A stretch of DNA of 64,000 nucleotides, taken from the NCBI GenBank assembly GCA_008011715.2, contig CP136508.1:4340001-4404000 (forward strand), in the 5' to 3' direction. Of this stretch, positions 24,883 through 39,154 are shown piece by piece (position 1 is the first letter of the stretch; each line of letters opens with the position of its first letter). A program made the position numbers and the translations under genes. The notes beneath the pieces were generated by a model that had not been told where the DNA came from, ran no database searches, and saw only the letters and a program-made list of their open reading frames with translations. The stretch comes from [Empedobacter] haloabium. Lineage in GTDB: Bacteria; Pseudomonadota; Gammaproteobacteria; Burkholderiales; Burkholderiaceae_D.

Positions 24883-24913
24883 AAAAAAAGCGGACCCGAA
24901 GGTCCGCTTTTTT
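24883..24913. terminator. Bidirectional intrinsic terminator after gltA
   Basis: GCGGACC (24890-24896), loop CGAA, GGTCCGC (24901-24907), with seven A's before and six T's after. It lies 24 bp beyond the gltA stop and terminates the sdh-gltA transcript; the tract on the other side allows use from the plus strand as well. Confidence 0.93.
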
Positions 24914-24936
24914 CATTCCACCCGAAGCCGCAAGGA

Positions 24937-26241
24937 TTACTTGCGATCCTTCAGCGGCGGCACGTCGCGCGTGGTGGCGCCGACGAACAGCTGGCGTGGA
25001 CGGCCGATCTTCTGTTCCGGATCGGCGATCATCTCGTTCCACTGGGCGATCCAGCCGATGGTGCGGGCCATCGCGAAGATACCGGTGAACAGCGAGACCG
25101 GGATGCCCAGGGCCGACTGCACGATGCCCGAGTAGAAGTCGACGTTCGGGTACAGCTTGCGCGAGACGAAGTACTCGTCGTTCAGCGCGATCTTTTCCAG
25201 TTCCATCGCCAGCTTGAACAGCGGGTCGTCCTGCAGGCCCAGCTCTTCCAGCACCTCGTGGCAGGTTTCGCGCATCAGCTTCGCACGTGGGTCGAAGTTC
25301 TTGTACACGCGGTGACCGAAGCCCATCAGCTTCACGCCGGAGTTCTTGTCCTTGACCTTCTCGATGAAGGCCGGGATGTTGTCGACCGAGCCGATTTCCT
25401 TGAGCATCGTCAGTGCCGCTTCGTTGGCGCCGCCGTGGGCAGGGCCCCACAGGCAGGCGATACCGGCAGCGATACAGGCGAACGGGTTGGCGCCCGACGA
25501 ACCGGCCAGGCGCACCGTCGACGTCGACGCGTTCTGCTCGTGGTCGGCGTGCAGGATCAGGATGCGGTCCAGCGCGCGCACCAGCACGTCGTTGACCTTG
25601 TACTCTTCGCATGGGTTACCGAACATCATGCGCATGAAGTTGGCGCTGTACGACAGGTCGTTGCGCGGGTACATGAACGGCTGGCCGATCGAGTACTTGT
25701 ATGCCATCGCGACCAGGGTCGGCATCTTGGCGATCAGGCGGATCGCCGAGATCTCGCGCTGCTTGGCATCGTTGATGTCCAGCGAGTCGTGGTAGAACGA
25801 CGCCAGCGCGCCGACGGTACCGACCAGCACCGACATCGGGTGCGCGTCGCGGCGGAAGCCACGGAAGAAGAACTGCATCTGCTCGTGCACCATCGTGTGC
25901 TTGGTGACGGTGTCGACGAAGGCGGACTTCTGCGCTTCGGTCGGCAGTTCGCCGTTCAGCAGCAGGTAGCAGGTTTCCATGAAGTCGGCGTTCACGGCCA
26001 GCTGCTCGATCGGGTAGCCGCGGTATTGCAGCTCGCCCTTGTCGCCGTCGATGTAGGTGATCGACGAATTGCACGACGCGGTGGACATGAAGCCCGGGTC
26101 GTACGTGAACTTGCCGGTGCCGCCGTACAGCTTGCGGATGTCGATGACGTCCGGGCCGACGGTACCCTTGTAGATCGGGAATTCGACCGACGGGCTGCCG
26201 TCGGAGAACGACAGAGTGGCTTTGTTTTCAGAGATATTCAT
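24937..26241 (-). CDS. gltA: Citrate synthase (type II)
   Basis: Condenses oxaloacetate and acetyl-CoA; 434 aa, the hexameric NADH-sensitive type of Gram-negatives by length and N-terminus. Catalytic and binding segments are seen in [32 protein letters not shown] and [18 protein letters not shown] 26241 ([14 protein letters not shown]) is chosen with GGAAGGAAG upstream, not the longer start at 26271. It is the last gene of the sdhCDAB-sdhE-gltA unit, 40 bp after sdhE, ending at a strong terminator. Confidence 0.98.
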   Translation of the reverse strand: MNISENKATLSFSDGSPSVEFPIYKGTVGPDVIDIRKLYGGTGKFTYDPGFMSTASCNSSITYIDGDKGELQYRGYPIEQLAVNADFMETCYLLLNGELPTEAQKSAFVDTVTKHTMVHEQMQFFFRGFRRDAHPMSVLVGTVGALASFYHDSLDINDAKQREISAIRLIAKMPTLVAMAYKYSIGQPFMYPRNDLSYSANFMRMMFGNPCEEYKVNDVLVRALDRILILHADHEQNASTSTVRLAGSSGANPFACIAAGIACLWGPAHGGANEAALTMLKEIGSVDNIPAFIEKVKDKNSGVKLMGFGHRVYKNFDPRAKLMRETCHEVLEELGLQDDPLFKLAMELEKIALNDEYFVSRKLYPNVDFYSGIVQSALGIPVSLFTGIFAMARTIGWIAQWNEMIADPEQKIGRPRQLFVGATTRDVPPLKDRK

Positions 26242-26281
26242 GGGCTCTTCCTTCCTGGAGAGGTGCGGCATTTAAAAAAAA

Positions 26282-26575
26282 TCAGGCGCGGCGCAGGCGG
26301 GCCAGCAGTGCATGCACGTGCGGCAGGTCGATCTCGCCTTGTGGCTCGCTGCGCGCCAGGACCAGATCCATCAGCGCATTGTCCGACAAGTCGAGGAGCC
26401 GCGTGAACGCGTCCACTTCCTCGTCAGTCAATTCCGTTTCGTGCGCATCCAGAAAACGGGTCAGTATCAGGTCGTTTTCCAGCAGGCCGCGCCGTGCCCG
26501 CCAACGCAGGCGGGCACGGTTGGCGGGGTCCGCCTGATGTTCACGGTTGGTTTCTGGTGACATCGCGGCGCTCAT
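26282..26575 (-). CDS. sdhE: SDH FAD assembly factor SdhE
   Basis: Small cytosolic factor of 97 aa that promotes covalent flavinylation of SdhA. The family motif RGxxE is in WRARRGLLENDLILTRF, followed by the typical acidic LTDEEVDAFTRLLDLSDN. It lies directly after sdhB (1 bp between stop and start) and before gltA, its usual site in beta- and gammaproteobacteria. ATG 26575 or 26563 could be used; neither has a strong ribosome binding site, so re-initiation after sdhB is likely. Confidence 0.93.
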   Translation of the reverse strand: MSAAMSPETNREHQADPANRARLRWRARRGLLENDLILTRFLDAHETELTDEEVDAFTRLLDLSDNALMDLVLARSEPQGEIDLPHVHALLARLRRA

Positions 26576-26576
26576 A

Positions 26577-27287
26577 TCAGATGGCGCGACGGACCATCAG
26601 TTCCTTGATCTTGCCGATGGCCTTGTTCGGGTTCAGGCCTTTCGGGCAGACGTCCACGCAGTTCATGATGGAGTGGCAGCGGAACAGGCGGTACGGGTCT
26701 TCCAGGTTGTCCAGGCGCTGGTTGGTCGCTTCGTCGCGCGAGTCGGCGATGAAGCGGTACGCCTGCAACAGGCCTGCGGGACCGACGAACTTGTCCGGGT
26801 TCCACCAGAACGACGGGCACGACGTGGAGCAGCACGCGCACAGGATGCACTCGTACAGGCCGTCCAGTTCTTCGCGCTCGGCGGGGCTCTGCAGGCGCTC
26901 TTTCTCCGGCGGGATCGAGTCGTTGATCAGGAACGGCTTGATCGAGTCGTACTGCTTGAAGAACTGCGTCATGTCGACGATCAGGTCGCGAATCACCGGC
27001 AGGCCAGGCAGCGGACGCAGCACGATCGGCTCGGTCAGCTCGTTCAGGTTGGTGGTGCAGGCCAGGCCGTTCTTGCCGTTGATGTTCATCGCGTCCGAAC
27101 CGCACACGCCTTCGCGGCACGAGCGGCGCAGGGCCAGCGAGTCGTCCACGTCGGACTTGATGCGCTGCAGGGCGTCCAGCAGCATCTTGTCGGTGTCCTT
27201 CAGCTCGACGGTCAGGTCCTGCATGTACGGCTTGGTATCCTTGTCCGGATCGTAGCGGTAAATCTTGAATTTGAGAGTGCGTGCCAT
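26577..27287 (-). CDS. sdhB: Succinate dehydrogenase iron-sulfur subunit
   Basis: Electron-transfer subunit of complex II, 236 aa. Three cluster motifs are intact: [12 protein letters not shown] for 2Fe-2[15 protein letters not shown] and [17 protein letters not shown] for the 4Fe-4S and 3Fe-4S centres. It passes electrons from SdhA FAD to ubiquinone at the SdhCD membrane anchor. It lies 18 bp after sdhA and just before sdhE. Confidence 0.98.
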   Translation of the reverse strand: MARTLKFKIYRYDPDKDTKPYMQDLTVELKDTDKMLLDALQRIKSDVDDSLALRRSCREGVCGSDAMNINGKNGLACTTNLNELTEPIVLRPLPGLPVIRDLIVDMTQFFKQYDSIKPFLINDSIPPEKERLQSPAEREELDGLYECILCACCSTSCPSFWWNPDKFVGPAGLLQAYRFIADSRDEATNQRLDNLEDPYRLFRCHSIMNCVDVCPKGLNPNKAIGKIKELMVRRAI

Positions 27288-27305
27288 TTTCTGTGAGGCC
27301 CTTGC

Positions 27306-29084
<1,779 letters not shown>

Positions 29085-29087
29085 GAT

Positions 29088-29450
29088 TTAAACACTCCAG
29101 AGTATCTGCACCGACCAGACGGCGCAAGCCACCAGCCACATGGCGGAGGCGGTATGCAGGATGAAACGAACGGCGATGTTCTTGATGTAATCCTGGTAGA
29201 TGCTGACGACGCCGATCCAGGCGTGGTAGAACAGGCCGATCAGGGTGGCCAGCGTGAACAGCTTGAACCAGGTCTGGGCGAACAGGCCGGCCCAGCCTTC
29301 ATAGGTGAAGTTACTGCCGGTCAGGAAGGAGACCAGCAGCACGACGGTGTACACCACCATCACGACGGCGGTGGCGCGCTGCGCCAGGAATTCGCCCAGG
29401 CCGTAGCCGGCGCCCACCACGAGGCGCTTCGATCCGATATTGTTTTTCAT
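29088..29450 (-). CDS. sdhD: Succinate dehydrogenase membrane anchor
   Basis: Membrane anchor with SdhC, 120 aa, three predicted transmembrane helices (around TAVVMVVYTVVLLVSFL, LFTLATLIGLFYHAWIGVV and LHTASAMWLVACAVW). Histidine and aspartate in YHAWIGVVSIYQDYI are at the expected heme b/quinone positions. It is 3 bp after sdhC and 3 bp before sdhA. Confidence 0.94.
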   Translation of the reverse strand: MKNNIGSKRLVVGAGYGLGEFLAQRATAVVMVVYTVVLLVSFLTGSNFTYEGWAGLFAQTWFKLFTLATLIGLFYHAWIGVVSIYQDYIKNIAVRFILHTASAMWLVACAVWSVQILWSV

Positions 29451-29453
29451 TTC

Positions 29454-29876
29454 TTAGAATACTCCGAACAGTTTCAGGGCAACCAGGATGACGACCGCCC
29501 AGGTGATGACCAGCACGATGATCGCGCTCTTGCGGGCCGAACCCTTGTCCAGGCCGATGTGGGTGTCCATGACCAGGTGGCGGATGCCGGCGCAGAAGTG
29601 GTGCATGTAGCCCCAGACCAGGGCCAGGATGACCAGTTTCGAGAACGGGTGCGAGGCGATGCCCTGGAAGTGGGCGAAGGAGATTTCGGAACGGATGCTT
29701 TCCTGCAGCAGATACAGGATGAACGGCAGCAGCGCGAACATCAGGAAGCCGCTGACGCGGTGCATGATGGACACAATGGCGGAGAACGGCTGGCGATAGT
29801 TGACCAGCTCCGTAATATGGATGTTACGGATTTCTCGCCGTTGCTTGCGCGGTGCTTCCCTGACGGCTTCAGACAT
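29454..29876 (-). CDS. sdhC: Succinate dehydrogenase cytochrome b556 subunit
   Basis: First gene of the sdhCDAB unit, 140 aa, three transmembrane helices. The SdhC signature IMHRVSGFLMFALLPFILYL and the heme-ligand region GYMHHFCAGIRHLVMDTHIG are clear. A basic N-terminus (REAPRKQRREIRNIHITEL) precedes the membrane part. The promoter should be in the 199-bp gap to the GntR gene, which runs on the same strand. Confidence 0.95.
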   Translation of the reverse strand: MSEAVREAPRKQRREIRNIHITELVNYRQPFSAIVSIMHRVSGFLMFALLPFILYLLQESIRSEISFAHFQGIASHPFSKLVILALVWGYMHHFCAGIRHLVMDTHIGLDKGSARKSAIIVLVITWAVVILVALKLFGVF

Positions 29877-30075
29877 GACAAACCTCCCTTTTACTTTTGC
29901 TATTTAATGAACCGCGGTGTCGGTGTGCGGCGATGTTGCAGTGCTCTGCAATTGCCAAGACAGCGATTTTCGCCTATTTCGCAGCATCGACCAATATCTA
30001 TTGTTACATATAACCAAATTTATGTTGCGCCGCCCAATTCCTGGACGCGGGTCACCGTCTTTCTACACGCTTTCG

Positions 30076-30942
30076 CTAGTTCAGGTCGTTCTGGTAATGG
30101 TGACGGGTGGTCAGGTACAGGCCGCGGCGCAGCTCGACCGGCTTGTCGCCGTAGGTGAACGAGACCCGCTCGGCCGACAGCAGCGGCGTGCCGGCATCGA
30201 CGCCCAGCAGCGCGGCATCCTCCGCCCCGGCCACCACGGCGCGCACCTTCTCGTCGGCGCGGATCATGCGGGTGCCGAACTCGGATTCGAACAGGCCGTA
30301 CATCGGCCCCTTGTACTCGGACAGGCGCTCAGCCGTCAGGCCCTTGAACAGCTGGCCCGGCAGCCATTGTTCCTCGATGATCGTGGGGATGCCGTCGAAC
30401 GACTGCACCCGCTTGATATAGATGATGGCGTCGCCGGACTTCAGTTCCAGCAGCCGGGCCACGTCCGCCGGGGCGCGCAGGCGCTTGACTTCCAGGAAGC
30501 GGCTCTCGGGATAATGGGGCACGCCCTCGTCCGGGCGCAGGCGCAGGAAACGGATGTGGGCGCGCGCCTCGTGGTGGGTGGACACGAACGTGCCCTTGCC
30601 CTGGCGGCGCATGACCAGGTTGTCGGCCGCCAGCTCGTCGATCGCCTTGCGCACGGTGCCCTGGCTGACTTTATAGCGGTTGGCCAGCTCGACCTCGCTG
30701 GGGATCATCTCGCCCGGCTTCCACTCGCCGGACTGCAGGCTCTGCGTGATCAGCGCCTTGATCTGCTGGTACAGCGGCGAGAACGTGGGCGAAGCGACGG
30801 CCTGGGCGGCGCTGCCTGAGGAAGATGCCGGCGCGGGCGCGGCGGTGCCGGCAGGGGCGGCGGCCGTCGCGCCCGTGGCCGGCGCAGCCGGCGCATTTGC
30901 TGTGCTGCCTGGACTGGTCTGGTTGGGCGTGACGGGATTCAT
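30076..30942 (-). CDS. GntR-family (HutC/UTRA) transcriptional regulator
   Basis: The 288-aa protein has a Pro/Ala/Ser/Thr-rich N-terminal tail of about 55 residues, a GntR winged helix (SPLYQQIKALITQSLQSGEW, then PSEVELANRYKVSQGTVRKA) and a UTRA ligand-binding domain ending in LRRGLYLTTRHHYQNDLN. ATG 30942 is chosen because upstream in-frame codons run through the palindromic promoter region. It sits between mdh (divergent) and sdhC (same strand), a place conserved in Burkholderiales, where it is thought to control citric acid cycle genes. The ligand is unknown to me; a cycle intermediate is an inference. Confidence 0.92.
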   Translation of the reverse strand: MNPVTPNQTSPGSTANAPAAPATGATAAAPAGTAAPAPASSSGSAAQAVASPTFSPLYQQIKALITQSLQSGEWKPGEMIPSEVELANRYKVSQGTVRKAIDELAADNLVMRRQGKGTFVSTHHEARAHIRFLRLRPDEGVPHYPESRFLEVKRLRAPADVARLLELKSGDAIIYIKRVQSFDGIPTIIEEQWLPGQLFKGLTAERLSEYKGPMYGLFESEFGTRMIRADEKVRAVVAGAEDAALLGVDAGTPLLSAERVSFTYGDKPVELRRGLYLTTRHHYQNDLN

Positions 30943-30998
30943 AGACCACGATTTCACCACAAAAGCCCCTCTCCGTCCAGTAATAACCCAGCAAGTTA

Positions 30999-31018
30999 TA
31001 TGTCTTATATAAGACATA
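30999..31018. promoter_or_regulatory. Perfect 20-bp palindromic operator
   Basis: TATGTCTTATATAAGACATA is a perfect palindrome, 57 bp upstream of the GntR gene start and just upstream of the candidate mdh promoter. Its size, symmetry and AT-rich centre fit a dimeric GntR-family operator. The likely ligand protein is the adjacent regulator, acting on its own gene and perhaps mdh; this is inferred from position only. Confidence 0.75.
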
Positions 31019-31026
31019 AGATATGA

Positions 31027-31055
31027 TTGACAGAAGGCAGCACGAAGCCTACACT
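31027..31055 (+). promoter_or_regulatory. Candidate sigma-70 promoter toward mdh
   Basis: TTGACA (31027-31032), a 17-bp spacer, and TACACT (31050-31055). The -35 matches the consensus fully and the -10 at four of six positions. It begins 9 bp after the palindrome, so a bound regulator would touch the -35 region. Transcripts would have a leader of about 240 nt before mdh. Confidence 0.45.
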
Positions 31056-31305
31056 CGCCCCCGGTGCCGGCCCTGGCGCGCCCTTTTACGGTCATTCGCA
31101 CAGGACAGGCATGGCAGATGGGCATTGCGGATCGATGCTCACGCGGCAGTGGCAGTGCCGCAATTACCCCGCGAAAGCGAAGCCTCGCACAGGGCTAATT
31201 TGGTATCATTGCTGTTTTATGTATCGGGACACCGGGCCTGGCGGATGAGCGGGCACGGCGTCGGCGCAGTCAGCTTCGTTTTTTATTCCACTTTGGAGAT
31301 TCACC

Positions 31306-32295
<990 letters not shown>

Positions 32296-32306
32296 TCCTC
32301 TTCGTC

Positions 32307-32327
32307 ATGGAACCCTAGCGGTTCCAT
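32307..32327 (+). terminator. Hairpin after mdh
   Basis: ATGGAACC / GGTTCCAT, a perfect 8-bp stem with loop CTAGC, starts 12 bp after the mdh stop. There is no T-tract, so it may be an mRNA 3'-end stabiliser or weak attenuator before the next gene (start 32394). Confidence 0.4.
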
Positions 32328-32393
32328 CGCGTTCGCCGCGCTGCCTTGAGGGCCGCGCGGCGTTATCGTCTCCAGACCACGTATCCGACTACG

Positions 32394-33395
32394 ATGCACC
32401 CATCCGAGGTTTTATTCCAGGGCGAACGCCAGCCGCTGCTCTTGCCAGCCTGCGACCATTACGCAGGTTCGGAAAAGCTGATGCGCAAATCGATGGCCCT
32501 GCAACAAGAGCTTGGTCCCGTGTTCGACATCACGTTCGACTGCGAGGACGGCGCCGCGGCCGGCAACGAGGAAGCGCATGCGCGCCTCGTGGCCGGGCTG
32601 CTGAACGACGCCGGCAATACCCACAAGCGCATCGGCGCGCGCGTGCACGACGTGGCCAGCCCGCATTTCGCGCGCGACGTCGAGATCATCGTCGGCCAGG
32701 CGGCCGACAACGTCGCCTACATCGTGCTGCCCAAGGCGGACAGCGTGCAGGACGTGATGCGCGCCATCGAGACCGTCAACGTGCATGCCCACAAGGCCGG
32801 CCGCCAGAACCTGCCCGTGCACGTGCTGATCGAGACGCACGGCGCGCTGCGCAGCGTGTTCGCCATCGCCGCCCTGCCCCAGGTCGAGTGCCTGTCGTTC
32901 GGCATCATGGACTTCGTCTCCAGCCACTACGGCGCCATCCCGGCCAATGCGATGCGCACGCCGAACCAGTTCGTGCACCCGCTGGTGGTGCGCGCCAAGC
33001 TGGAGATCGCGGCGGCCTGCCATGCCTACGGCAAGGTACCGTCGCACAACGTGACGACCGAGATCAAGGACTCGGCCGTGGTGGCGACGGACGCCCAGCG
33101 CGCCGCCGCCGAATTCGGCTACACCCGCATGTGGAGCATCCACCCCAGCCAGATCAAGCCGATCGTCAAGGCGTTCACGCCGCGCCTGTCCGAGGTCAAC
33201 GAGGCGGCGGCGATCCTGGCCGAAGCTCAGAAGGTGCAGTGGGGCCCGATCAACCAGCACGGCCGCTTGCACGACCGCGCCAGCTACCGATACTATTGGA
33301 CGGTTCTGCAGCGTGCCCGCCTCGCGGGCCTGACGCTGCCGGAACCGGCCGCGGCACTGCTGGACCCGAAACCAACCGCAACGGAAACCAAGTAA
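32394..33395 (+). CDS. HpcH/HpaI aldolase / citrate-lyase-beta-like protein
   Basis: The 333-aa protein belongs to the CoA-ester lyase superfamily (citrate lyase beta, malyl-/citramalyl-CoA lyase). The metal-binding and CoA-site segments FDITFDCEDGAAAGNE, IVLPKADSVQDV, LIETHGALRSVFAIA and SIHPSQIKPI are visible. The N-terminus RQPLLLPACDHYAGSEKLM is typical of a beta-proteobacterial subgroup found near mdh/acn. The exact substrate cannot be read from sequence. ATG 32394 fits the family N-terminus. Its stop overlaps the next start (TAATG). Confidence 0.88.
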   Translation: MHPSEVLFQGERQPLLLPACDHYAGSEKLMRKSMALQQELGPVFDITFDCEDGAAAGNEEAHARLVAGLLNDAGNTHKRIGARVHDVASPHFARDVEIIVGQAADNVAYIVLPKADSVQDVMRAIETVNVHAHKAGRQNLPVHVLIETHGALRSVFAIAALPQVECLSFGIMDFVSSHYGAIPANAMRTPNQFVHPLVVRAKLEIAAACHAYGKVPSHNVTTEIKDSAVVATDAQRAAAEFGYTRMWSIHPSQIKPIVKAFTPRLSEVNEAAAILAEAQKVQWGPINQHGRLHDRASYRYYWTVLQRARLAGLTLPEPAAALLDPKPTATETK

Positions 33396-33970
33396 TGTCC
33401 ATCTCCAAACTGATCGCCGCCACGCTCGCGCTGGCCCTGGCGTCCGCCGTTCCCGCCATGTCCGCCGCCGCCGAACCCGCGAAGCCGAAGGCGGAAGCCA
33501 AGAAGAAATCGTCGAAGTCGAAGGAATCCAAGGCCAAGGCCGCCAAGGCCGCCGCGCCGAAGGAAGCCGATCCGGAAGCCGACGAACCCGATATCGCCGG
33601 CACCGCCGTCACCGACTTCCACTGTGAACTCGGCAACAAGGTCACGGTCTACCAGAACGCCACCGACGACGGCCATATCGCGCTGCGCTGGAAGAAGCGC
33701 CTGCACCGCCTGACCCGCGTGGCCACGACGACGGGCGCGCAGCGCTTCGAGAACAAGGCGTTCGGCCTGATCTGGATCGGCATCCCGGCCAAGGCGATGC
33801 TGCTCGATTCGAAGCAGAACCGCCAGCTGGCCAACGAATGCAAGAACGATGAGCAGAACATGCCGGCGCCGCTGCCGGCCCCGGCCGCCGAGGCGCCGGC
33901 CGTGCCCACGGCGACGCCAGCGACGGCGCCCGCCGCAGGCCATGGCGCGGCAGCCACGCCGCAGGGCTGA
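33395..33970 (+). CDS. Periplasmic protein with MliC-like domain
   Basis: The 191-aa protein has a signal peptide (SKLIAATLALALASAVPAMS, cleavage near AAA/AEP), a Lys/Ala-rich linker and an acidic stretch. A domain of about 75 residues then resembles MliC lysozyme-inhibitor folds: FHCELGNKVTVYQN, LHRLTRVATTTGAQRFENKA, GLIWIGIPAKAMLLDS and a closing cysteine in NECKND. A Pro/Ala tail follows. The start ATG overlaps the upstream stop (TAATG, 33393-33397), so translation is coupled. The MliC assignment is by motif reading; an inhibitor role is inferred. An envelope protein is odd company in a cycle-enzyme series. Confidence 0.7.
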   Translation: MSISKLIAATLALALASAVPAMSAAAEPAKPKAEAKKKSSKSKESKAKAAKAAAPKEADPEADEPDIAGTAVTDFHCELGNKVTVYQNATDDGHIALRWKKRLHRLTRVATTTGAQRFENKAFGLIWIGIPAKAMLLDSKQNRQLANECKNDEQNMPAPLPAPAAEAPAVPTATPATAPAAGHGAAATPQG

Positions 33971-34094
33971 CGTCCGCCGCGATATTGGCACAGATTATTA
34001 GCACTACCGTAGTTTCGCGTTTTACCCAATGACGGCAAGCGGCCACCGTGGCGACGGGCCGGCTTGCCGAAGATACCCACCTGAAGGAGAGGTC

Positions 34095-36803
<2,709 letters not shown>

Positions 36804-36820
36804 GCGCTGACGCGTGAGGT

Positions 36821-36946
36821 TAGGGACTGTCCCCGAACGGGGACTGTCCCTGGTTTTCACCGCTGACGTAGCGAAACTGGCGAAATAGGGACAGACCCCA
36901 TTTTTCAGGCAACATTTCCTGGAAAATGGGGTCTGTCCCTATTTTT
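36821..36946. repeat. Two GGGTCTGTCCC-family units in tandem
   Basis: Unit one (36821-36858) pairs AGGGACTGTCCCC with GGGGACTGTCCCT. Unit two (36883-36946) pairs AAATAGGGACAGACCCCATT with AATGGGGTCTGTCCCTATTT around CAGGCAACATTTCCTG. Both lie between acnA and the DUF2863 gene and may end acnA transcription. Confidence 0.8.
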
Positions 36947-37025
36947 ATGGGGATCACCAGATTCCGGCGAATCAACTACAATACGCTTGATAAGATTTTT
37001 ACACTGACCGAGATTCTTAAGCGCT

Positions 37026-38291
37026 ATGCGTCGCCCATCCAAAGATTCATCCAACAAATTGTCCGCCGACAGCCAGCGCCTCTCCACCCTCGCCCAGGCC
37101 GTCGGCCAATCCGCCAGCCGCCTCGAAGAGCGCAGCTGGGAACGCGCGCTCGACAGCCAGCTGCACAAGCTCTTGAAGACGGGCCACCAGGACACCGTCG
37201 ACGCCGCCCTCAACAGCCTGTTTTCCGCCGACCTGGCCGCCTATGACGTGCTGATGGACAGCGTCGAGGCCGTCAGCGAGTCGGCTACGATCAGCGTCGA
37301 TAGCGACGGCAGCACCGCCCAGTACGACGTGCTGCTGGTGGCCGCGCCGATCCTGGCCTGGACCCGCTATTCGATCGCGTCCGGCCCGATCCCGGCAGAC
37401 GTGCTGAACACGCTGTCCGCCCACTTCTCCGCCCACCTGCTGGCCGATGGTACAAAGATGGCGATGGCGTCGAACCTGTTTTCGATCGACCAGCTGCCGC
37501 GCACCCATGCGGAGACGTATGCCAAGATGAACAAGCTGGCGCAGGCGGCCATCAAGGGCGTGGCGGTCAAAACGGACGTAAAGCCGCCGGAAACGGCGCC
37601 CTTCCTGGCCGACACGCGCTACCTGATCGCCGCCGTCGTGGCGCCGCATGGCGAAGCGCTGTTCCGCTGGCAGATGCCGGGCGCGCACCTGCACCAGGCC
37701 GATGAACGCCGCAACGCGCTGGAAGCCTGGCGCACGCAGGCCCAGCCGACGGTGGCGCGCCTGCTGCCGGGCTGCGGCATCGAGCTGCTGCTGCCGGAAG
37801 CCTATTACATGGCCTGCCGCGAGGCGGACAAGCTGATCCGCCCGGTCTCGATCCGCGCGGCCGTGCACTACCTGACGCACACGCTGGCGTGCGAGCCGTC
37901 GGAACTGCGCGCCGTCATCGCCGGCTTCGGCGAGGAAGCGGCCGAAGGCCAGATCGACGAATACCGGGTGGCCTTCACGCGCCGTTCCGACAGCGACGTG
38001 ATCTATGGCGTGGTATGGCCGCTGTACGGCCAGGAAGACGAGGAAGGCACGCCGCCGGAAGGCCCGCTGGCGGGCGGCCTGGCGAACCTGCTGCAGCCGC
38101 GCACGCCGGTCGAGGAAATCGTCGAGCACCTGAACGCTGCCGGCGTTTCCGTCATCAAGAAGCTGGGCGAGCGCTACGTGGCGGAATATTGCGACGACTG
38201 CGGCGCCCCTTTGTTCGCCGATCCTTCTGGCGAGCTGGTGCATGCCGAGATGCCGGAAGACGCGCCGGCCGGGACCGAGCACTTCCACTGA
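37026..38291 (+). CDS. DUF2863-family protein
   Basis: The 421-aa soluble protein without signal peptide matches DUF2863, a family I know only from betaproteobacteria. Visible landmarks are RLSTLAQAVGQSASRLEERS near the N-terminus, the central TRYLIAAVVAPHGEALFRWQ, and a C-terminal part with EYCDDCGAPLFADPSGELVH, a CxxC pair that could bind metal. Function is unknown. It stands alone between a repeat cluster and an intrinsic terminator 13 bp after its stop. Confidence 0.9.
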   Translation: MRRPSKDSSNKLSADSQRLSTLAQAVGQSASRLEERSWERALDSQLHKLLKTGHQDTVDAALNSLFSADLAAYDVLMDSVEAVSESATISVDSDGSTAQYDVLLVAAPILAWTRYSIASGPIPADVLNTLSAHFSAHLLADGTKMAMASNLFSIDQLPRTHAETYAKMNKLAQAAIKGVAVKTDVKPPETAPFLADTRYLIAAVVAPHGEALFRWQMPGAHLHQADERRNALEAWRTQAQPTVARLLPGCGIELLLPEAYYMACREADKLIRPVSIRAAVHYLTHTLACEPSELRAVIAGFGEEAAEGQIDEYRVAFTRRSDSDVIYGVVWPLYGQEDEEGTPPEGPLAGGLANLLQPRTPVEEIVEHLNAAGVSVIKKLGERYVAEYCDDCGAPLFADPSGELVHAEMPEDAPAGTEHFH

Positions 38292-38303
38292 TGCATGAAA
38301 AAA

Positions 38304-38326
38304 CCTCGCCGCGGCGAGGTTTTTTT
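38304..38326 (+). terminator. Intrinsic terminator after the DUF2863 gene
   Basis: CCTCGCCG / CGGCGAGG (38304-38319), followed by seven T's, with A's on the other side. Strong on the plus strand. Confidence 0.93.
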
Positions 38327-38421
38327 GGGGTCTGTCCCTGCAAGGGACTGACCCCGAAGTTTGCTGTGTTTATGGTGCCTGACGAGCAACTTCGGGGTCA
38401 GTCCCCAAGGGGACAGACCCC
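38327..38421. repeat. Composite palindrome of the GGGTCTGTCCC family
   Basis: GGGGTCTGTCCC - GGGACTGACCCCGAAGTT on the left and AACTTCGGGGTCAGTCCCC - GGGGACAGACCCC on the right, around about 30 bp. It begins directly after the terminator T-tract and ends 6 bp before the minus-strand gene at 38428. It is the closest relative of 24454-24565 in the window. Confidence 0.8.
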
Positions 38422-38427
38422 AGCCGT

Positions 38428-38859
38428 TCAGTGCGTCATATTGCTGCGCCCCTGCGTACCATTGCTGTTGGTCGAATTGCGGCTGTTGGCCTTGGCCGAG
38501 CCCTGGCCGGAGGTATCGGCCTGCGAATTGCTGTCCTTGCCGGCGCGCTGCGCCGTGCCGCCCAAGGCCGAGTGCGACGGCTTCGAGCTGCCCGTCTCCC
38601 CTGCCGCGCCCGTGTCGCCGCTGGCACCGCCGTTCTTGCTATCGGCATTGCCCGTGACGTTCAGCGAGCGCGGGCTGTCCTTGCGCTCGGCTTCCTTGCG
38701 GGCGTTCTTGTCGCTGTTGGCCTGCGTCGGCTGCAGACCGACGCTGCCTGGCTTGTTTTTCAGCGCGTCCATCGCCGTCTGTGCCTGGCCGGCGCCGGCA
38801 ATGATGGTAATCAGGAATGCTGCCGTGGCCGAAGCCGCCGTGAATGGTGAAACGCGCAT
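38428..38859 (-). CDS. Low-complexity secreted protein, unknown
   Basis: The 143-aa product has a signal peptide (FTAASATAAFLITIIAGAGQ, cleavage near GQA-QT) and a mature part rich in Ser, Asn, Gly, Ala and Thr without hydrophobic segments, probably disordered. AAGGAG sits 6 bp before the ATG at 38859, which decides that start over the ATG at 38865 that abuts the AAGGAG. I recognise no family. It is divergent from another Gly/Ser/Thr-rich secreted protein at 39155. Confidence 0.7.
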   Translation of the reverse strand: MRVSPFTAASATAAFLITIIAGAGQAQTAMDALKNKPGSVGLQPTQANSDKNARKEAERKDSPRSLNVTGNADSKNGGASGDTGAAGETGSSKPSHSALGGTAQRAGKDSNSQADTSGQGSAKANSRNSTNSNGTQGRSNMTH

Positions 38860-39154
38860 GGTCATCTCCTTATGTCGACGGTTTTAATTTTTTATCTCGG
38901 CATTTCTTTCTCGCCCTGGGTACAGATTAAACACCAGTGCTTCGGTATTGCATAGGCGTACTGATCTTCGGCAAGTGGGACGAGTCCTACCACGCTTACC
39001 CTGATACAAGCTTCGTTACAAAACGGACCTACTGTAGGCGCCGTCCCACCACCTGTGGCTACGCGCGCTGATGTGGCTGACGTCAAGCTGCCGGTAAGCT
39101 TGCCGTTCGCGGTCGATCGACCGCTCAGCGTCCACCACTACAGGAGTATTCGTC

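Larger units (their letters stand above)
30943..31305. other. Divergent intergenic region GntR regulator / mdh
   Basis: This 363-bp gap has no convincing gene. It holds the 20-bp palindrome (30999-31018), a candidate plus-strand promoter (31027-31055) and the mdh leader of roughly 240 nt. Short frames within lack ribosome binding sites. Confidence 0.6.

Noticed and set aside
38892..39086. 64-codon minus-strand frame in the gap between the two secreted proteins
   Set aside because: No ribosome binding site and no recognisable features; it probably covers promoter sequence.
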